Source of the DNA: Sphingomonas sp. PsM26
Lineage (GTDB): Bacteria > Pseudomonadota > Alphaproteobacteria > Sphingomonadales > Sphingomonadaceae
Length of the DNA: 39,016 nucleotides
Assembly: GCA_030433805.1 (NCBI GenBank)
Contig: JARUXA010000026.1
Coordinates: 1 to 39,016, forward strand
Direction of reading: 5' to 3'
Below the pieces are notes generated by a model. It did not search any database. It saw nothing but the letters and a program-made list of their open reading frames with translations, and was not told where the DNA came from. Within the stretch, counting starts at the first letter, position 1, and the number at the start of each line of letters is the position of its first letter. This document shows, piece by piece, positions 1 to 7,469 of the stretch. Position numbers and translations under genes: made by a program.

Positions 1-1
1 G

Positions 2-115
2 GCGGATGGAGCCGGTGCGCCAATGTGGCAGTCTCATGCCCTACTCACGGCTATCCTGGAATCGCTGAAATACGATGCCGATGGCGGATCAGCGCCACTT
101 CAACCTGTGCAATAG
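2..115 (+). CDS. C-terminal end of an unidentified protein (5' end outside window)
   Basis: One frame is open from the window edge to a TAG at 113-115 and reads like real protein (contains HALLTAILESLKYDADGG). The start lies to the left of the window. No family can be named from 37 residues. The other two frames look less protein-like. Nothing else is visible until the kinase gene that ends at 442. Confidence 0.4.
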   Translation, partial: ADGAGAPMWQSHALLTAILESLKYDADGGSAPLQPVQ

Positions 116-441
116 GGCTTGTGTTAAAACCCGTCCGCTACGCCAACACTGGGCTATTCATGCCGGTAGGCCATCTGATTTGATGCAGAATTTTTGATTT
201 TTGCATCAGGAACGACCGGGTTTGGTGGTGAGCGGAACGGCGGCTTTCGGGAAGACGGGTGTCGATAGCCGACATTGCGGAGCTGCCGCTTTTCTCAAAA
301 GGGATGGTCAAATGAAATGCCGAACCTTTCCTAGAACTCATCGTAAGTGCTTAAATTTAATAATATAATATAGACGAAGCCGTACTTTTACTGTTTCGAA
401 AGCCGAAGGTGAAGCAACCGGCAAAATTAGTCCGACGAATA
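116..441. other. Intergenic stretch without a convincing gene
   Basis: About 325 bases with no supported gene. An inverted repeat TGATGCA/TGCATCA with a T-rich loop lies at 181-208. The stretch around 230-290 looks like an eroded relative of the intergenic repeats seen further right (a GGCTTTCGGGAAGACGGG-like string). The part next to 442 is AT-rich (340-375), as expected near the ends of convergent genes. A 67-codon minus-strand frame here is not convincing. Confidence 0.4.
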
Positions 442-1581
442 TTACTCGATTGAAAAATCCAAGGTCAGCACTGTACCGCTGCTTGAAGTCCACGACGGCG
501 TCGCACCGATTTGCAGCGTCAGCCCCCTTATAAGACCCATACCTGTACCCACCTGCGCTCCCTCGCTTTCTCCATCCGGAAGCCCGCGCCCGTTATCGGC
601 GATCTTCATCAAAAACCTACCATCCCGCAGCCGTGCCTCAATTCTAATCATCGCCTGAGCGCCATCGCTGCCAGACCAAGCGTGTTTGAGACTGTTGGTG
701 GCGAACTCGTTGATGATCAGCCCAAGTGGGATCGCCAGATCGCTGCTGATCTGGATCTCATCGATATGAGTCTCGAGCCGGATCGGATGATCGACGTAGA
801 AGGGCAGAAGGCCTTCAAGCAACTGAGTGGCATAAGGCCGCAAGGCGAGCTGGTCGGTGTTTCTGGAAACGTAGACCAACTCGTGGACAAGTCGCAGCGC
901 CTCTATGCGATCGGCAACGATCGTCAGCTCCTGGCGGGCATCGTCGGACTTGGCCCGGCCGATCTGCATCTGAACCAAGCTCATGATCGCACCGATGTTG
1001 TTCTTGATACGGTGCTGGAGCTCGCGAAGCAGGGTCTCGTTGCGGTCGGTGGCGAGACGCAGGGCATGTACTTTGTGGAGCCGGTCGATGACCGGTCCGA
1101 GAATGGTGGCGTAGGTCCGGAGAAATTCGATATCCGCATCGTTGGGCGTCCAGGGGCTACGGCTATCGACCTGCAACAGGCCAAAAGGCCGATGCGCATG
1201 AAGAAAAATCGGCACGTTGACGATACCGACGACTCCTGCGTCTTTCATGAATTCGGGAAAGACGAAACGCTCCTCTTTGTTAATATCGGCGCACGCGACC
1301 GGTTCGCCCTTGTTGATCGCATAAGTCTCGGAGGACCTTTCTCCCATGGGTAGCCGAACCTCTCCGACCACACCTGGTTGCCAACCGACACCAGCACGAA
1401 CGAACAGGGTTCCTGCCTCTTCTTCCACCTCTAAAACCTTGGCAAGGTCGGTACCGAGTGCCTCTCCAACAAGATCGCAAGCTCTTGTCAGGACCTCGTC
1501 CAAATCGTCGCTGCACTGCGAAAAGTCGCCAAACTCAGCTAATATGTGCTGTCGGCGCAACAGGTCGTCCACGGATGTCAT
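442..1581 (-). CDS. GAF-domain sensor histidine kinase, HisKA_2/HWE type
   Basis: A soluble two-component sensor kinase of 379 residues without membrane segments. A GAF domain fills about residues 20-170. The dimerisation and phospho-acceptor region follows, with ELQHRIKNNIGAI (His about 190), the H-box style of HisKA_2 kinases. The HATPase domain has an N-box (INEFATNSLKHA, about 289-300) and a G1 box (DNGRGLPD). Kinases of this class often feed the alphaproteobacterial general stress response or act with single-domain receivers, and a receiver gene is divergent at 1706. I place the start at the ATG at 1581 because the longer frame to 1632 adds 17 residues that look non-coding and because a GGAAC-N17-CGTT promoter lies at 1655-1680. 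The GAF ligand is unknown. Confidence 0.85.
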   Translation of the reverse strand: MTSVDDLLRRQHILAEFGDFSQCSDDLDEVLTRACDLVGEALGTDLAKVLEVEEEAGTLFVRAGVGWQPGVVGEVRLPMGERSSETYAINKGEPVACADINKEERFVFPEFMKDAGVVGIVNVPIFLHAHRPFGLLQVDSRSPWTPNDADIEFLRTYATILGPVIDRLHKVHALRLATDRNETLLRELQHRIKNNIGAIMSLVQMQIGRAKSDDARQELTIVADRIEALRLVHELVYVSRNTDQLALRPYATQLLEGLLPFYVDHPIRLETHIDEIQISSDLAIPLGLIINEFATNSLKHAWSGSDGAQAMIRIEARLRDGRFLMKIADNGRGLPDGESEGAQVGTGMGLIRGLTLQIGATPSWTSSSGTVLTLDFSIE

Positions 1582-1654
1582 ATGGTAATTCCAATAACCG
1601 AGCGGATTGCGGTGGCAGCTCAATGGACACATCGCGGACGCGAGATGTTAAGGT

Positions 1655-1680
1655 AACGCAAGCGTCTGATTATACGTTCC
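1655..1680 (-). promoter_or_regulatory. EcfG-type (general stress sigma factor) promoter for the kinase gene
   Basis: On the minus strand GGAAC (1680-1676) is followed after exactly 17 bases by CGTT (1658-1655). This is a full match to the alphaproteobacterial EcfG consensus GGAAC-N16/17-CGTT. It points at the kinase start at 1581 with an inferred leader of about 65 nt. It is the only full match I found on either strand by eye. Confidence 0.6.
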
Positions 1681-1705
1681 TCTTTTCGCTTGGCCGGAGA
1701 ATTCC

Positions 1706-2065
1706 ATGCCGGGCGAAGCATTACGTGGTCGACGTGTTCTCATCGTAGAGGATAATTACCTGATGGCGATGGGCCTTGCCGCTGTCCTTAAGCAGGCGGG
1801 AGCCTTCGTCGCTGGTCCAGTCGCCAACATACGCGAGGCGTTGGCGCTCCTTGATCCGCTGCCTGACTGTGCCAGCCTCGACGTGCAGCTAGGCAAGGAG
1901 ACCTCTTTCCCGATTGCCGACGAGCTTGCGGCGCGGGGGGTGCCGTTCCTTTTCTGCACTGGAACTACGGTCGACATTCCTGCCCGACACCGGATACGCC
2001 CGGTATGCTCGAAGCCGTTCAGGCCTCGCAACTTACTAGATGGCCTTGCGAGCCTTTTAGCCTGA
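1706..2065 (+). CDS. Single-domain response regulator (REC only)
   Basis: A stand-alone receiver domain of 119 residues. Visible key residues are the acidic pair E15/D16 in VLIVEDN, the phospho-acceptor D59 in SLDVQLG, T85 in FCTGTT and K103 in CSKPF. There is no output domain. Proteins of this type act as phosphate shuttles or sinks, and those beside HisKA_2/HWE kinases can modulate the PhyR/EcfG stress cascade, which is an inference here. It is divergent from the kinase at 442-1581 with about 125 bases between starts. A GGAG ribosome site at about 1696 fits the ATG at 1706. Confidence 0.85.
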   Translation: MPGEALRGRRVLIVEDNYLMAMGLAAVLKQAGAFVAGPVANIREALALLDPLPDCASLDVQLGKETSFPIADELAARGVPFLFCTGTTVDIPARHRIRPVCSKPFRPRNLLDGLASLLA

Positions 2066-2185
2066 TTATGCGCGTTCGTCGTCTAGCGCTGTCGGCATCT
2101 AGGTATCTCAGGGGTCGGATTGCGATCGCTCTCCCGCCCACCTTTAGTCGGTATAGCGATTGAGGTGACATTGGTGTTCTCGGTG

Positions 2186-2310
2186 ATGACTGAGAATGGG
2201 CGTTTCCCGCCTGTCCGCTTAGCCGCCCGAAAGCTGCCGGTGGGCTTTGAGGAACGGCCGGCGCGCAGGTCATGCCTGAACGTCGCGAGCTGGTGGATAG
2301 CTGCCGTTCA
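2186..2310 (-). repeat. Intergenic palindromic repeat, copy A
   Basis: A member of the dispersed family described in the findings, with core strings CCGCCCGAAAGCTGCCGG and GAACGTCGCGAGCTGGTGG. The head motif (minus strand, CGCCCATTCTCAGTCATC) is at the left end. No minus-strand gene follows it, unlike most copies. Its right end touches the stop of the gene at 2308. Confidence 0.6.
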
Positions 2311-2643
2311 GAAGACGGTGAAATCGCCCTCGCACATGATGATGTGGCCGCTCTCATATGGGCCAAGCTCGGACACAAGCACTAAGGTCGAGCCGTCTTC
2401 CATTCGAAAGGTTAGGCTAAGTTCTTCGCGCCCAACGGTGACGATCCGCTTATATAGCAGGCGATGAAAGATGACCGGCGCTCCGGCTTGACCAACACAG
2501 TCGAATGGCCACTCCGTTCCATTTGGCTCGATGTGCAGCACGCTGGATTCCGCGTATATCTGCTTCCCGCTCTCGAAAATGAACCTAACGCCGTACGGAT
2601 CAAGCCACACCTGAGAGACGGCATCTCCGTGAAAAGCGTTCAT
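2308..2643 (-). CDS. Small hypothetical protein (beta-rich, cytosolic)
   Basis: 111 residues, no signal peptide and no membrane segment. Alternating hydrophobic stretches such as VRFIFESG and LSLTFRMEDGSTLVLV suggest a small beta-sandwich, and the C-terminus is GHIIMCEGDFTVF. I do not recognise the family. The start at 2643 (MNAFHGDAV) is preferred over an ATG at 2670 that adds nine unlikely residues. The head of repeat copy B lies about 50 bases upstream and the tail of copy A touches the stop codon, the arrangement seen for most small genes in this region. Confidence 0.6.
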   Translation of the reverse strand: MNAFHGDAVSQVWLDPYGVRFIFESGKQIYAESSVLHIEPNGTEWPFDCVGQAGAPVIFHRLLYKRIVTVGREELSLTFRMEDGSTLVLVSELGPYESGHIIMCEGDFTVF

Positions 2644-2696
2644 CGTCGATACTGGCGGGAACGGGTGCATAGGCGATCATAGTCCGACGGTGCAAA

Positions 2697-2830
2697 GCCG
2701 CCAATGCCCGCTATTGGTCCATTCCGTTTGGTCTGCTTTCCCGCCAAATAGCTGCCGGTTGGCTTTGGGGCACGATGGACGCCAGCGAAGGGTCTGAACG
2801 GCAATATGTAGTGGAAAACTGCCGCTGACG
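2697..2830 (-). repeat. Intergenic palindromic repeat, copy B
   Basis: A full-length copy. Read on the minus strand it starts TTTTCCACTACATATTGCCG, passes through the central AAAGCCAACCGGCAGC and ends with the head AATAGCGGGCATTGGCGG, which points at the start of the gene at 2308-2643. Confidence 0.6.
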
Positions 2831-2833
2831 CCC

Positions 2834-3097
2834 TTATTTGGAACGGCGGTAAACTGATCGCGAGATCCCGACGGCGATTGGGATCAGCGCCAACAACGAC
2901 ATCAGGGCTGTAGCTAGCAGGGCGATCCCAGTGCCCGGTCCTGAGAGGTCTTCTCCGCCTAATATCCATACAGCCCAAGGCGATAGGGCAATCCCTATCA
3001 TGGCCAGCCCCGCCGCAACTATTTGCCCACGTGACATCATCCACGCCGGAATGATTAGGAAGGCGAAAAGGGATATTGGAATAATTGCGCCGCTCAT
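2834..3097 (-). CDS. Small membrane protein with three predicted helices
   Basis: 87 residues with hydrophobic helices at about 4-22, 27-46 and 58-80, the last ending in a basic tail SRSVYRRSK. It is an inner-membrane protein of unknown role. The start ATG at 3097 lies about 22 bases downstream of a repeat head motif (CGCCCATTTGCAGACGTCG on the minus strand, about 3120-3141). The stop is four bases from repeat copy B. No enzyme motif is seen. Confidence 0.55.
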   Translation of the reverse strand: MSGAIIPISLFAFLIIPAWMMSRGQIVAAGLAMIGIALSPWAVWILGGEDLSGPGTGIALLATALMSLLALIPIAVGISRSVYRRSK

Positions 3098-3223
3098 GTG
3101 ACGACCATGCCCGTTCGCACGACGTCTGCAAATGGGCGTTAACTGTCATGCTGAAACCCGGCATGAACGGGATAGTAACGCTTCGTCAATCGGCTGCTGG
3201 TATAGAGCCAGCAAGGAACGCCC

Positions 3224-3592
3224 ATGTACGACATTCATATAGACCGCACGTATAACCTTGTCGAAGTCACCCTTGGCGGCATGATGACGATCGATGAGGT
3301 AGCTGCGTACATTGTGGACCTGAAACGCGCCTTCGTGATGAACAAGCTGCACAGCTACTCGATGATCGTCGACGTGACGAACTGCCCGATCCAGCAGCAG
3401 AGTATGATCCAGGCGATGGGTTCACATATGGCGACCATGCCCAAGGCCATGGCCATCGCCGTCGTGGTCGGCAGTTCGCTAGCCCGGATGCAGATTCGCC
3501 GCCTGTTCACTCAGCCCTACGCTCGCATCGTTGCAACGACAGAGGAGGGCCGGGCATGGGTCTTGTCGGGAACCGAGCCGACCATTCACTAG
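3224..3592 (+). CDS. STAS-like single-domain protein, paralogue of the gene at 17872
   Basis: 122 residues, soluble. The layout (beta-rich N-terminus NLVEVTLGGMMTIDEV, a central strand SMIVDVTNCP, then SLARMQIRRLF) resembles the STAS/SpoIIAA-like fold, but assignment by eye is tentative. The C-terminal half aligns with the protein at 17872-18249: LARMQIRR against LARMQIQR, and WVLSG against WLLNG. Both lie near signalling genes, this one after a kinase and receiver, the other after a GGDEF-EAL gene. A regulatory or partner-binding role is inferred. A purine-rich AGCAAGGA site precedes the ATG. Confidence 0.65.
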   Translation: MYDIHIDRTYNLVEVTLGGMMTIDEVAAYIVDLKRAFVMNKLHSYSMIVDVTNCPIQQQSMIQAMGSHMATMPKAMAIAVVVGSSLARMQIRRLFTQPYARIVATTEEGRAWVLSGTEPTIH

Positions 3593-3608
3593 CGTCCGCA
3601 AGTGGGCG

Positions 3609-3860
3609 TCAGCGGCCATGCGATAGGAGAGCAGCGACGTGATCGCGCATCCGCTCGCGCTTCAAGGCGGCGTAGGGTTCATCCCGTTCACGTATGTCAT
3701 CGTCGTCAGCCCAATGGCTCAATTCTTCCCACGCGATCTTCTCGGCTGGATCAAGCGCGAATGGGTCAAGCACCGCGGTGTCGAGCTCGGACTCGGTTAC
3801 GTCCCCGCCATCAGCAACACGTTGCAGGGCTTCAAGAAGGAAGTCGCGGGCGACCGTCAT
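3609..3860 (-). CDS. Small acidic hypothetical protein
   Basis: 83 residues, soluble and highly charged (EELSHWADDDDIRERDEPY). No family is recognised. A competing frame on the plus strand at 3639-3899 covers the same bases. I prefer the minus-strand frame for its amphipathic, acidic composition and because a repeat head (CGCTCAATTGCGGTCATTCC) ends about 25 bases upstream of its ATG, as at other small genes here. Confidence 0.5.
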   Translation of the reverse strand: MTVARDFLLEALQRVADGGDVTESELDTAVLDPFALDPAEKIAWEELSHWADDDDIRERDEPYAALKRERMRDHVAALLSHGR

Positions 3861-3880
3861 GAGCGCTTTGTGACCTACAT

Positions 3881-4010
3881 GCGGAATGACCGCAATTGAG
3901 CGCTTCCGGTCCGTCCGCTTTCCAGCCCGATACCGCCCTACCCCCCTTCCTGCCGCCCGTCTTCTCTATATGCCCGATTTCCGCCGGTACGTATTGGGTA
4001 TATCCTAAGC
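3881..4010 (-). repeat. Intergenic repeat, second subtype, copy 1
   Basis: It shares the head half of the family (CGCTTCCGGTCCGTCCGCTT on the plus strand) but has a different tail: GATACCGCCCTACCCC, a TCTATATGC block and TTTCCGCCGGTACGT. A copy in the same orientation lies at 13258-13392. The two bracket about 9.4 kb. Confidence 0.55.
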
Positions 4011-4278
4011 GTACATCTTTAGGGTGATCCCTTTTACATCAGGAAATGACGCATAAAATCCTTGCCGATTTGCCCGTCAGGTCCGGCTGAAGTCCTAGCC
4101 AACGAGGACCATACGGCACCCATCCAAACGGCACCGTTGAAGCTGCGAACGGGGCTAAGGAGGAGCCGTGCCGGAGGAGAAGCAGCTCTTCTGCTGTCGC
4201 CCAATAGCGGACGATCATCCACGTCAGGGCTGAGCCTAGTGGCGGCGAACATGACCGCCATGCTCGCCGCCTGTCACT
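4011..4278. other. Spacer downstream of mucR, no supported gene
   Basis: Both strands carry open frames here (4034-4261 minus, and 4062-4493 plus overlapping mucR), but neither has a ribosome site or recognisable motifs. The minus frame ends in MGAVWSSLARTSAGPDGQIG and could be a relict. Confidence 0.3.
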
Positions 4279-4776
4279 TTAAGAAGGCTCGGCTACCTTG
4301 GGGGGCCGACCACGCTTCGTGGTCGATGCGGGAGCTTCGGACTTGGCAGAAGCTTTCTGTCCCGGCTTTCTGCCCAGACCAATCCTCTTTGCCATATCAC
4401 GACGCATTGCCGAGTAGGACGGTGCAGTCATGGGATAATCGGCCTTCAGACCATATCGCGCACGATATTCAGCGGGCGTCAGACCATTGGTAGAAAGATG
4501 CCGCGTGAGCGTCTTGTAGGGCTTTCCGTCGATCATCGAGATAATGACATCCGGATTTGCCAGCGATTTCCGCGCAGTGACCGCGCCAGTAAATTCAGGA
4601 GCGGCTTCCTCAGCGGTAGCTTCTGCCGGCGCATTTGAAAGACCAATCACTGCGTCATGCATCGACTTCAAGAATTCCAGAACATCCTGTGCCGACGTGC
4701 GCGTATTTGGGTTCGACAGCCATGCCATCGTCAATTCGGTAGCGAGTTCAACAGTGTTCGTAGTTTCATCAGCCAA
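4279..4776 (-). CDS. mucR: MucR/Ros-family transcriptional regulator
   Basis: 165 residues. The conserved core VTARKSLANPDVIISMIDG (about 66-84), then YKTLTRHLSTNGLTPAEY and RYGLKADYPM, identifies the MucR/Ros family of alphaproteobacterial DNA-binding regulators that control surface polysaccharide, motility and cell-cycle genes. The protein has no cysteine at all, so the Cys2His2 zinc site of Ros is absent. To my knowledge this is usual in sphingomonads. The C-terminus adds a basic AT-hook-like KRGRPPK. The start is TTG at 4776: an in-frame stop lies a few codons upstream and AAGGA is suitably placed. It has no operon partner. An acidic, alanine-rich linker precedes the core. Confidence 0.9.
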   Translation of the reverse strand: MADETTNTVELATELTMAWLSNPNTRTSAQDVLEFLKSMHDAVIGLSNAPAEATAEEAAPEFTGAVTARKSLANPDVIISMIDGKPYKTLTRHLSTNGLTPAEYRARYGLKADYPMTAPSYSAMRRDMAKRIGLGRKPGQKASAKSEAPASTTKRGRPPKVAEPS

Positions 4777-4930
4777 TTTGGATTTCCTTCAGAGCAAGGC
4801 TGTAGCGAGGAATTCGTAAACTCACCCTAAACACCATAGATCCATTTAAGCGATTAAAAGCGGTCGCTCTGAAAACCATCAAACCCGGACATTCGTGCTT
4901 CCTGCGCGGCGAGGCACCGACGACAAATAG

Positions 4931-5206
4931 CGCAATCAGAACGCCGCCAGAAAGCGTGAGCGTTTACAAACAGGCCCCGAGGTCGTCAAAACCCTCCGCT
5001 CGATACGCGGCAAAGTCACCCGCTAGCGTTTGCTCCATCTACGGGAGTACCTGGAGTTTGACGCGGAAGCCGAGCCGAACCGGTTGATAGGCGCGCATCA
5101 GAACCTTGGGGGTGCGCTGAACGGCATTGCTCACGAGTTGAACCTAAGCCGCCTTGATCCCGTCCGCCTCACGGAATTGAAGGCTGCAAACGACGTGGCG
5201 TTCTGA
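4931..5206 (+). pseudogene. Decayed reading frame with internal stop
   Basis: One frame reads like genuine protein between a TAG at 4928 and a TGA at 5204, broken by a TAG at 5024-5026. Segments are TGPEVVKTLRSIRGKVTR before the stop, and REYLEFDAEAEPNRLIGAHQ then HELNLSRLDPVRLTELKAA after it. I do not recognise the parent family. No ATG with a ribosome site follows the internal stop. Coding character is judged by eye only. Confidence 0.3.
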
Positions 5207-5285
5207 CAGTCAACAAATTCTAGGCCAACTGAAGCTCGGTTTTGAACATGGCCATTGGCAACGGGCTTAGCATGTGAGTATTGTT

Positions 5286-5372
5286 GGAGCGCATCGGTTG
5301 CCCATGATGGCATGCCCGGAGTTTGGACCCCTCGGTCATGGATAGACCTCAGCGGGGCAACCGATGCGCTCC
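5286..5372. repeat. 18-bp perfect inverted repeat with a 51-base centre
   Basis: GGAGCGCATCGGTTGCCC at 5286-5303 is the exact reverse complement of 5355-5372. The arms could be the ends of a miniature element or form a long stem. No transposase lies between them and no flanking duplication is obvious. Confidence 0.6.
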
Positions 5373-5402
5373 CTGCCAGCGATTTGGTGTCACCGGCAGT
5401 TT

Positions 5403-5422
5403 CAGGTTCGACCCCGAACCTG
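5403..5422. repeat. 8-bp hairpin CAGGTTCG / CGAACCTG
   Basis: A perfect 8-bp stem with the four-base loop ACCC. It has no T-run and stands 30 bases right of the larger inverted repeat, so it may belong to the same remnant. Confidence 0.5.
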
Positions 5423-5699
5423 ACCCCTAGAGATTGTGCCCATACCGTCCAACAGGCAATACGATAAGTGACAGAAACGAGACTCGGTTCGTCGCATCTT
5501 CGCACCCTCCCCACTAGGTCTGTTGAGTAAACCACCCTGTAGCCCGCAGAAATCCTCGGCTCTGTGAAAGGCAAGAGGTGGAACGACAACGTGACATTTA
5601 TTTCACGCCCTCCGCCACAGGTAACGTCGTCTTTACTGCAAGGGGTATCGTCGGCACCGCGCCAATCGCTGCTGTGGATCGAACCGCGCCCATCGGGCC

Positions 5700-5870
5700 G
5701 CAACACCTATCGCCACCCGCCTTCCCGAAAACAGTCGGTCCGTTCTCCAACACTTAGCGCCGTTCCGATGCTGACGGTCGGCCCGACCTACCTGAAAGCC
5801 GACCGGCAGCTACCGGGTAGGAAAGCGGCCCGACTGGAAACGCCCAGTTGCAGACATTCAGACAAGCTGA
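5700..5870 (+). repeat. Intergenic palindromic repeat, copy C (diverged)
   Basis: It contains GAAAGCCGACCGGCAGCTAC and ends in the head CGCCCAGTTGCAGACATTC, 13 bases before the start of the small gene at 5883. The left half is diverged from the consensus. Confidence 0.5.
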
Positions 5871-5882
5871 CATCGTGTCTGA

Positions 5883-6074
5883 ATGAAAGACTGGTTTACG
5901 TTTGGCTCCTATCTTTTTGGCGTGTTCTTATCGCGCATCGTTTTCCGTGCAGCGAGGGAACAGGGCTGCGGGGATGCGTCGGCGGTCATAATTTCGATCT
6001 TAGCAACTGTGCTAATTTGCTTCTTAATGCTTCGGTTGAGGCGACTTATCGGGTTGCGCCGCGACGTCTGCTAG
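5883..6074 (+). CDS. Small membrane protein
   Basis: 63 residues with hydrophobic helices at about 5-22 and 32-50 and a basic C-terminus RLRRLIGLRRDVC. It starts just after a repeat head, like the other small genes of this region. The longer overlapping frame at 5564-6355 runs through the repeat and is not credible as one protein. Function unknown. Confidence 0.45.
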   Translation: MKDWFTFGSYLFGVFLSRIVFRAAREQGCGDASAVIISILATVLICFLMLRLRRLIGLRRDVC

Positions 6075-6241
6075 CCATCACCTATTGCCGTTCCTGCCTC
6101 GATCAAACGCTGCTTGGTAAATCAGCCATAGTGGGACTTATACCAATAGCGCTAGTATTAAAGAACGCAGACGGTATATCTGGGATAGACTTGGCTTTGG
6201 CCAAGAAAAGGTACTCAGTGTCATGGAGGGATGTGGCTATT

Positions 6242-6355
6242 ATGGATGAGAACCCTGGGTTTGACAAATGGAAAAAGATTAATTTAGCTGCTGGAGTATT
6301 TGGTTTAATAATGCTTATTGTGGGACTGTTAACTGGTAAATTAACTATGGTTTAG
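6242..6355 (+). CDS. Possible AT-rich small membrane protein, start uncertain
   Basis: The 3' end of an open frame, clearly richer in A+T than its neighbours. From the ATG at 6242 it gives 37 residues with one hydrophobic helix (AAGVFGLIMLIVGLL). In-frame GTG at 6131 would give 74 residues. The sequence before 6242 (KKRYSVSWRDVAIMDEN) also looks protein-like, so a longer product or a truncated gene is possible. Composition suggests recent transfer. Confidence 0.3.
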   Translation: MDENPGFDKWKKINLAAGVFGLIMLIVGLLTGKLTMV

Positions 6356-6493
6356 AACTATACATAAACTGTGGGGTATAGTACTAGACTTTAATCTGGA
6401 TTTGGTATGATTCTTCCCCTGTTGCAAGCCATCGAGATCCATGGCCTATGCGCAGAGAAGTTCGCTTTACATAAATTTCTAATGAAAGCGGAC

Positions 6494-6617
6494 TGTCGTC
6501 TTTCCACCACCTATCGCCGTTCAGACCCTTCGCGGGCGCCCATCGTGCCCGAAAGCCGACCGGCAGCTATTGGGCGGGAAAGCTGCCAGTCCGCAAGCGC
6601 CCAGTTGCAGACATCCA
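6494..6617 (+). repeat. Intergenic palindromic repeat, copy D
   Basis: A full-length copy: TTTCCACCACCTATCGCCGT at the tail, CGAAAGCCGACCGGCAGC in the centre and the head CGCCCAGTTGCAGACATCC, 23 bases before the gene at 6640. The frame 6407-6625 is largely a translation of this repeat. Confidence 0.65.
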
Positions 6618-6639
6618 CAGCGTAGCTACAACAGGACCG

Positions 6640-6978
6640 ATGCTATGGTGGGATTGGTCTGGCGCTAAGCGAGCGTCTCTACTTGCAGCGATGTTCGCAG
6701 TCGCTGCCCTTCCTTGGGTGATCCTCGGGTGGTTCCCACGTCAAATTGGCGCTTTCATCGGCGGCACGGCATTTCTCATTATCCCGCAAATAGTTAGTTG
6801 GTTTCTGGTCGTCGGCTTGATGACAGGACGCATTCCCACGCGTGGAGGGTCAGAAACCCGTAGCACCTCACCAACGTGGTTTTGGATCATAGCCATGATG
6901 TATTCAGCGCTCCTGATCCTATTCGCGTGGATCATATGTTCGGTCATCGCCGATGGTTGGGCGCTTGGCTTCAACTGA
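6640..6978 (+). CDS. Small multi-pass membrane protein
   Basis: 112 residues with three hydrophobic helices, at about 12-31, 35-62 and 80-102, joined by short polar loops (GRIPTRGGSETRSTS before the last). No charged motif inside the helices suggests transport or catalysis. It starts shortly after repeat copy D and its TGA runs directly into the tail of copy E. I do not recognise it. Confidence 0.6.
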   Translation: MLWWDWSGAKRASLLAAMFAVAALPWVILGWFPRQIGAFIGGTAFLIIPQIVSWFLVVGLMTGRIPTRGGSETRSTSPTWFWIIAMMYSALLILFAWIICSVIADGWALGFN

Positions 6979-7102
6979 CCGCTTTCCACCACCTATCGCC
7001 GTTCAGACCCTTCGCCGGTGTCCATCGTGCCCGAAAGCCGACCGGCAGCTATCGGGCGGGAAAGCTGCCAGTCCGCAAGCGCCCACTAGCGGACATTCGC
7101 GT
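6978..7102 (+). repeat. Intergenic palindromic repeat, copy E (reference copy)
   Basis: The cleanest copy. Tail CCGCTTTCCACCACCTATCG; centre GCCCGAAAGCCGACCGGCAG followed by a TATCGGGC arm, a GCCCGA/TCGGGC stem; head GTCCGC-N12-GCGGAC ending CGCCCACTAGCGGACATTCG. The head is 20 bases before the ATG at 7122. Confidence 0.7.
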
Positions 7103-7121
7103 TTGGATGCAGAATGACCTC

Positions 7122-7469
7122 ATGGATAAAAGCATTGAGCTATTCCAGGCGGAGCAGCGACGGCTAGCTGACGATGGCGGACTCAAGCGGCACCTCATAA
7201 CGACCGTGTTGTCCCTTTGCCTTTTGATGCTTGTCATGTGGGGACTGATGGCGGGGTTAAGCGCCTTCCCCCGCAACGCGGATCACTCAATGAACGTCAT
7301 CTATTACGGGCCGGTGCTGGGCCTGCTTGGTTTAACCGCTGCTCTCTTGCTTCGGCGGCCCTTCCTCCGGAAGCCCCCGTTTCGAGCAACACTATGGGGG
7401 CTTATTTTTGTTTCGGCGGTAATCATTCCAGTCGGAGCGTTCGATGCATTGGTGCGGAATGGCAGCTAA
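7122..7469 (+). CDS. Small membrane protein, paralogue of the gene at 11659
   Basis: 115 residues. A cytosolic amphipathic N-terminus (MDKSIELFQAEQRRL) is followed by three hydrophobic helices at about 27-50, 60-80 and 90-110. The protein at 11659-12018 shares the plan and key strings: MDKSIELFQAEQ against MDESVRLFQKEQ, FPRNADHSMNVIYYGPVL against FPRNPDHSIRLIYSGPVL, and LWGLIFV against LWALIVI. Both copies sit directly behind a repeat head. The ATG at 7122 is the likely start, since the longer frame from 6876 translates repeat copy E. Function unknown. Confidence 0.65.
   Translation: MDKSIELFQAEQRRLADDGGLKRHLITTVLSLCLLMLVMWGLMAGLSAFPRNADHSMNVIYYGPVLGLLGLTAALLLRRPFLRKPPFRATLWGLIFVSAVIIPVGAFDALVRNGS

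Larger units (their letters stand above)
4777..5700. other. Long stretch without an intact gene
   Basis: About 0.9 kb between mucR and the first repeat-flanked small gene. It holds a decayed frame (4931-5206) and two inverted repeats (5286-5372 and 5403-5422). A 191-codon minus-strand frame at 5131-5706 has the composition of a non-coding frame and spans both inverted repeats. The stretch looks like the scar of a lost or degraded insertion. Confidence 0.4.

Noticed and set aside
511..1353. Plus-strand 280-codon frame
   Set aside because: It is the antisense shadow of the histidine kinase gene, whose minus-strand frame has all kinase motifs.
3639..3899. Plus-strand 86-codon frame
   Set aside because: It competes with the acidic protein on the minus strand, which has a more plausible composition and the usual repeat head upstream. 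The choice is not certain.
5131..5706. Minus-strand 191-codon frame
   Set aside because: It spans both inverted repeats, has no ribosome site and a composition unlike protein.
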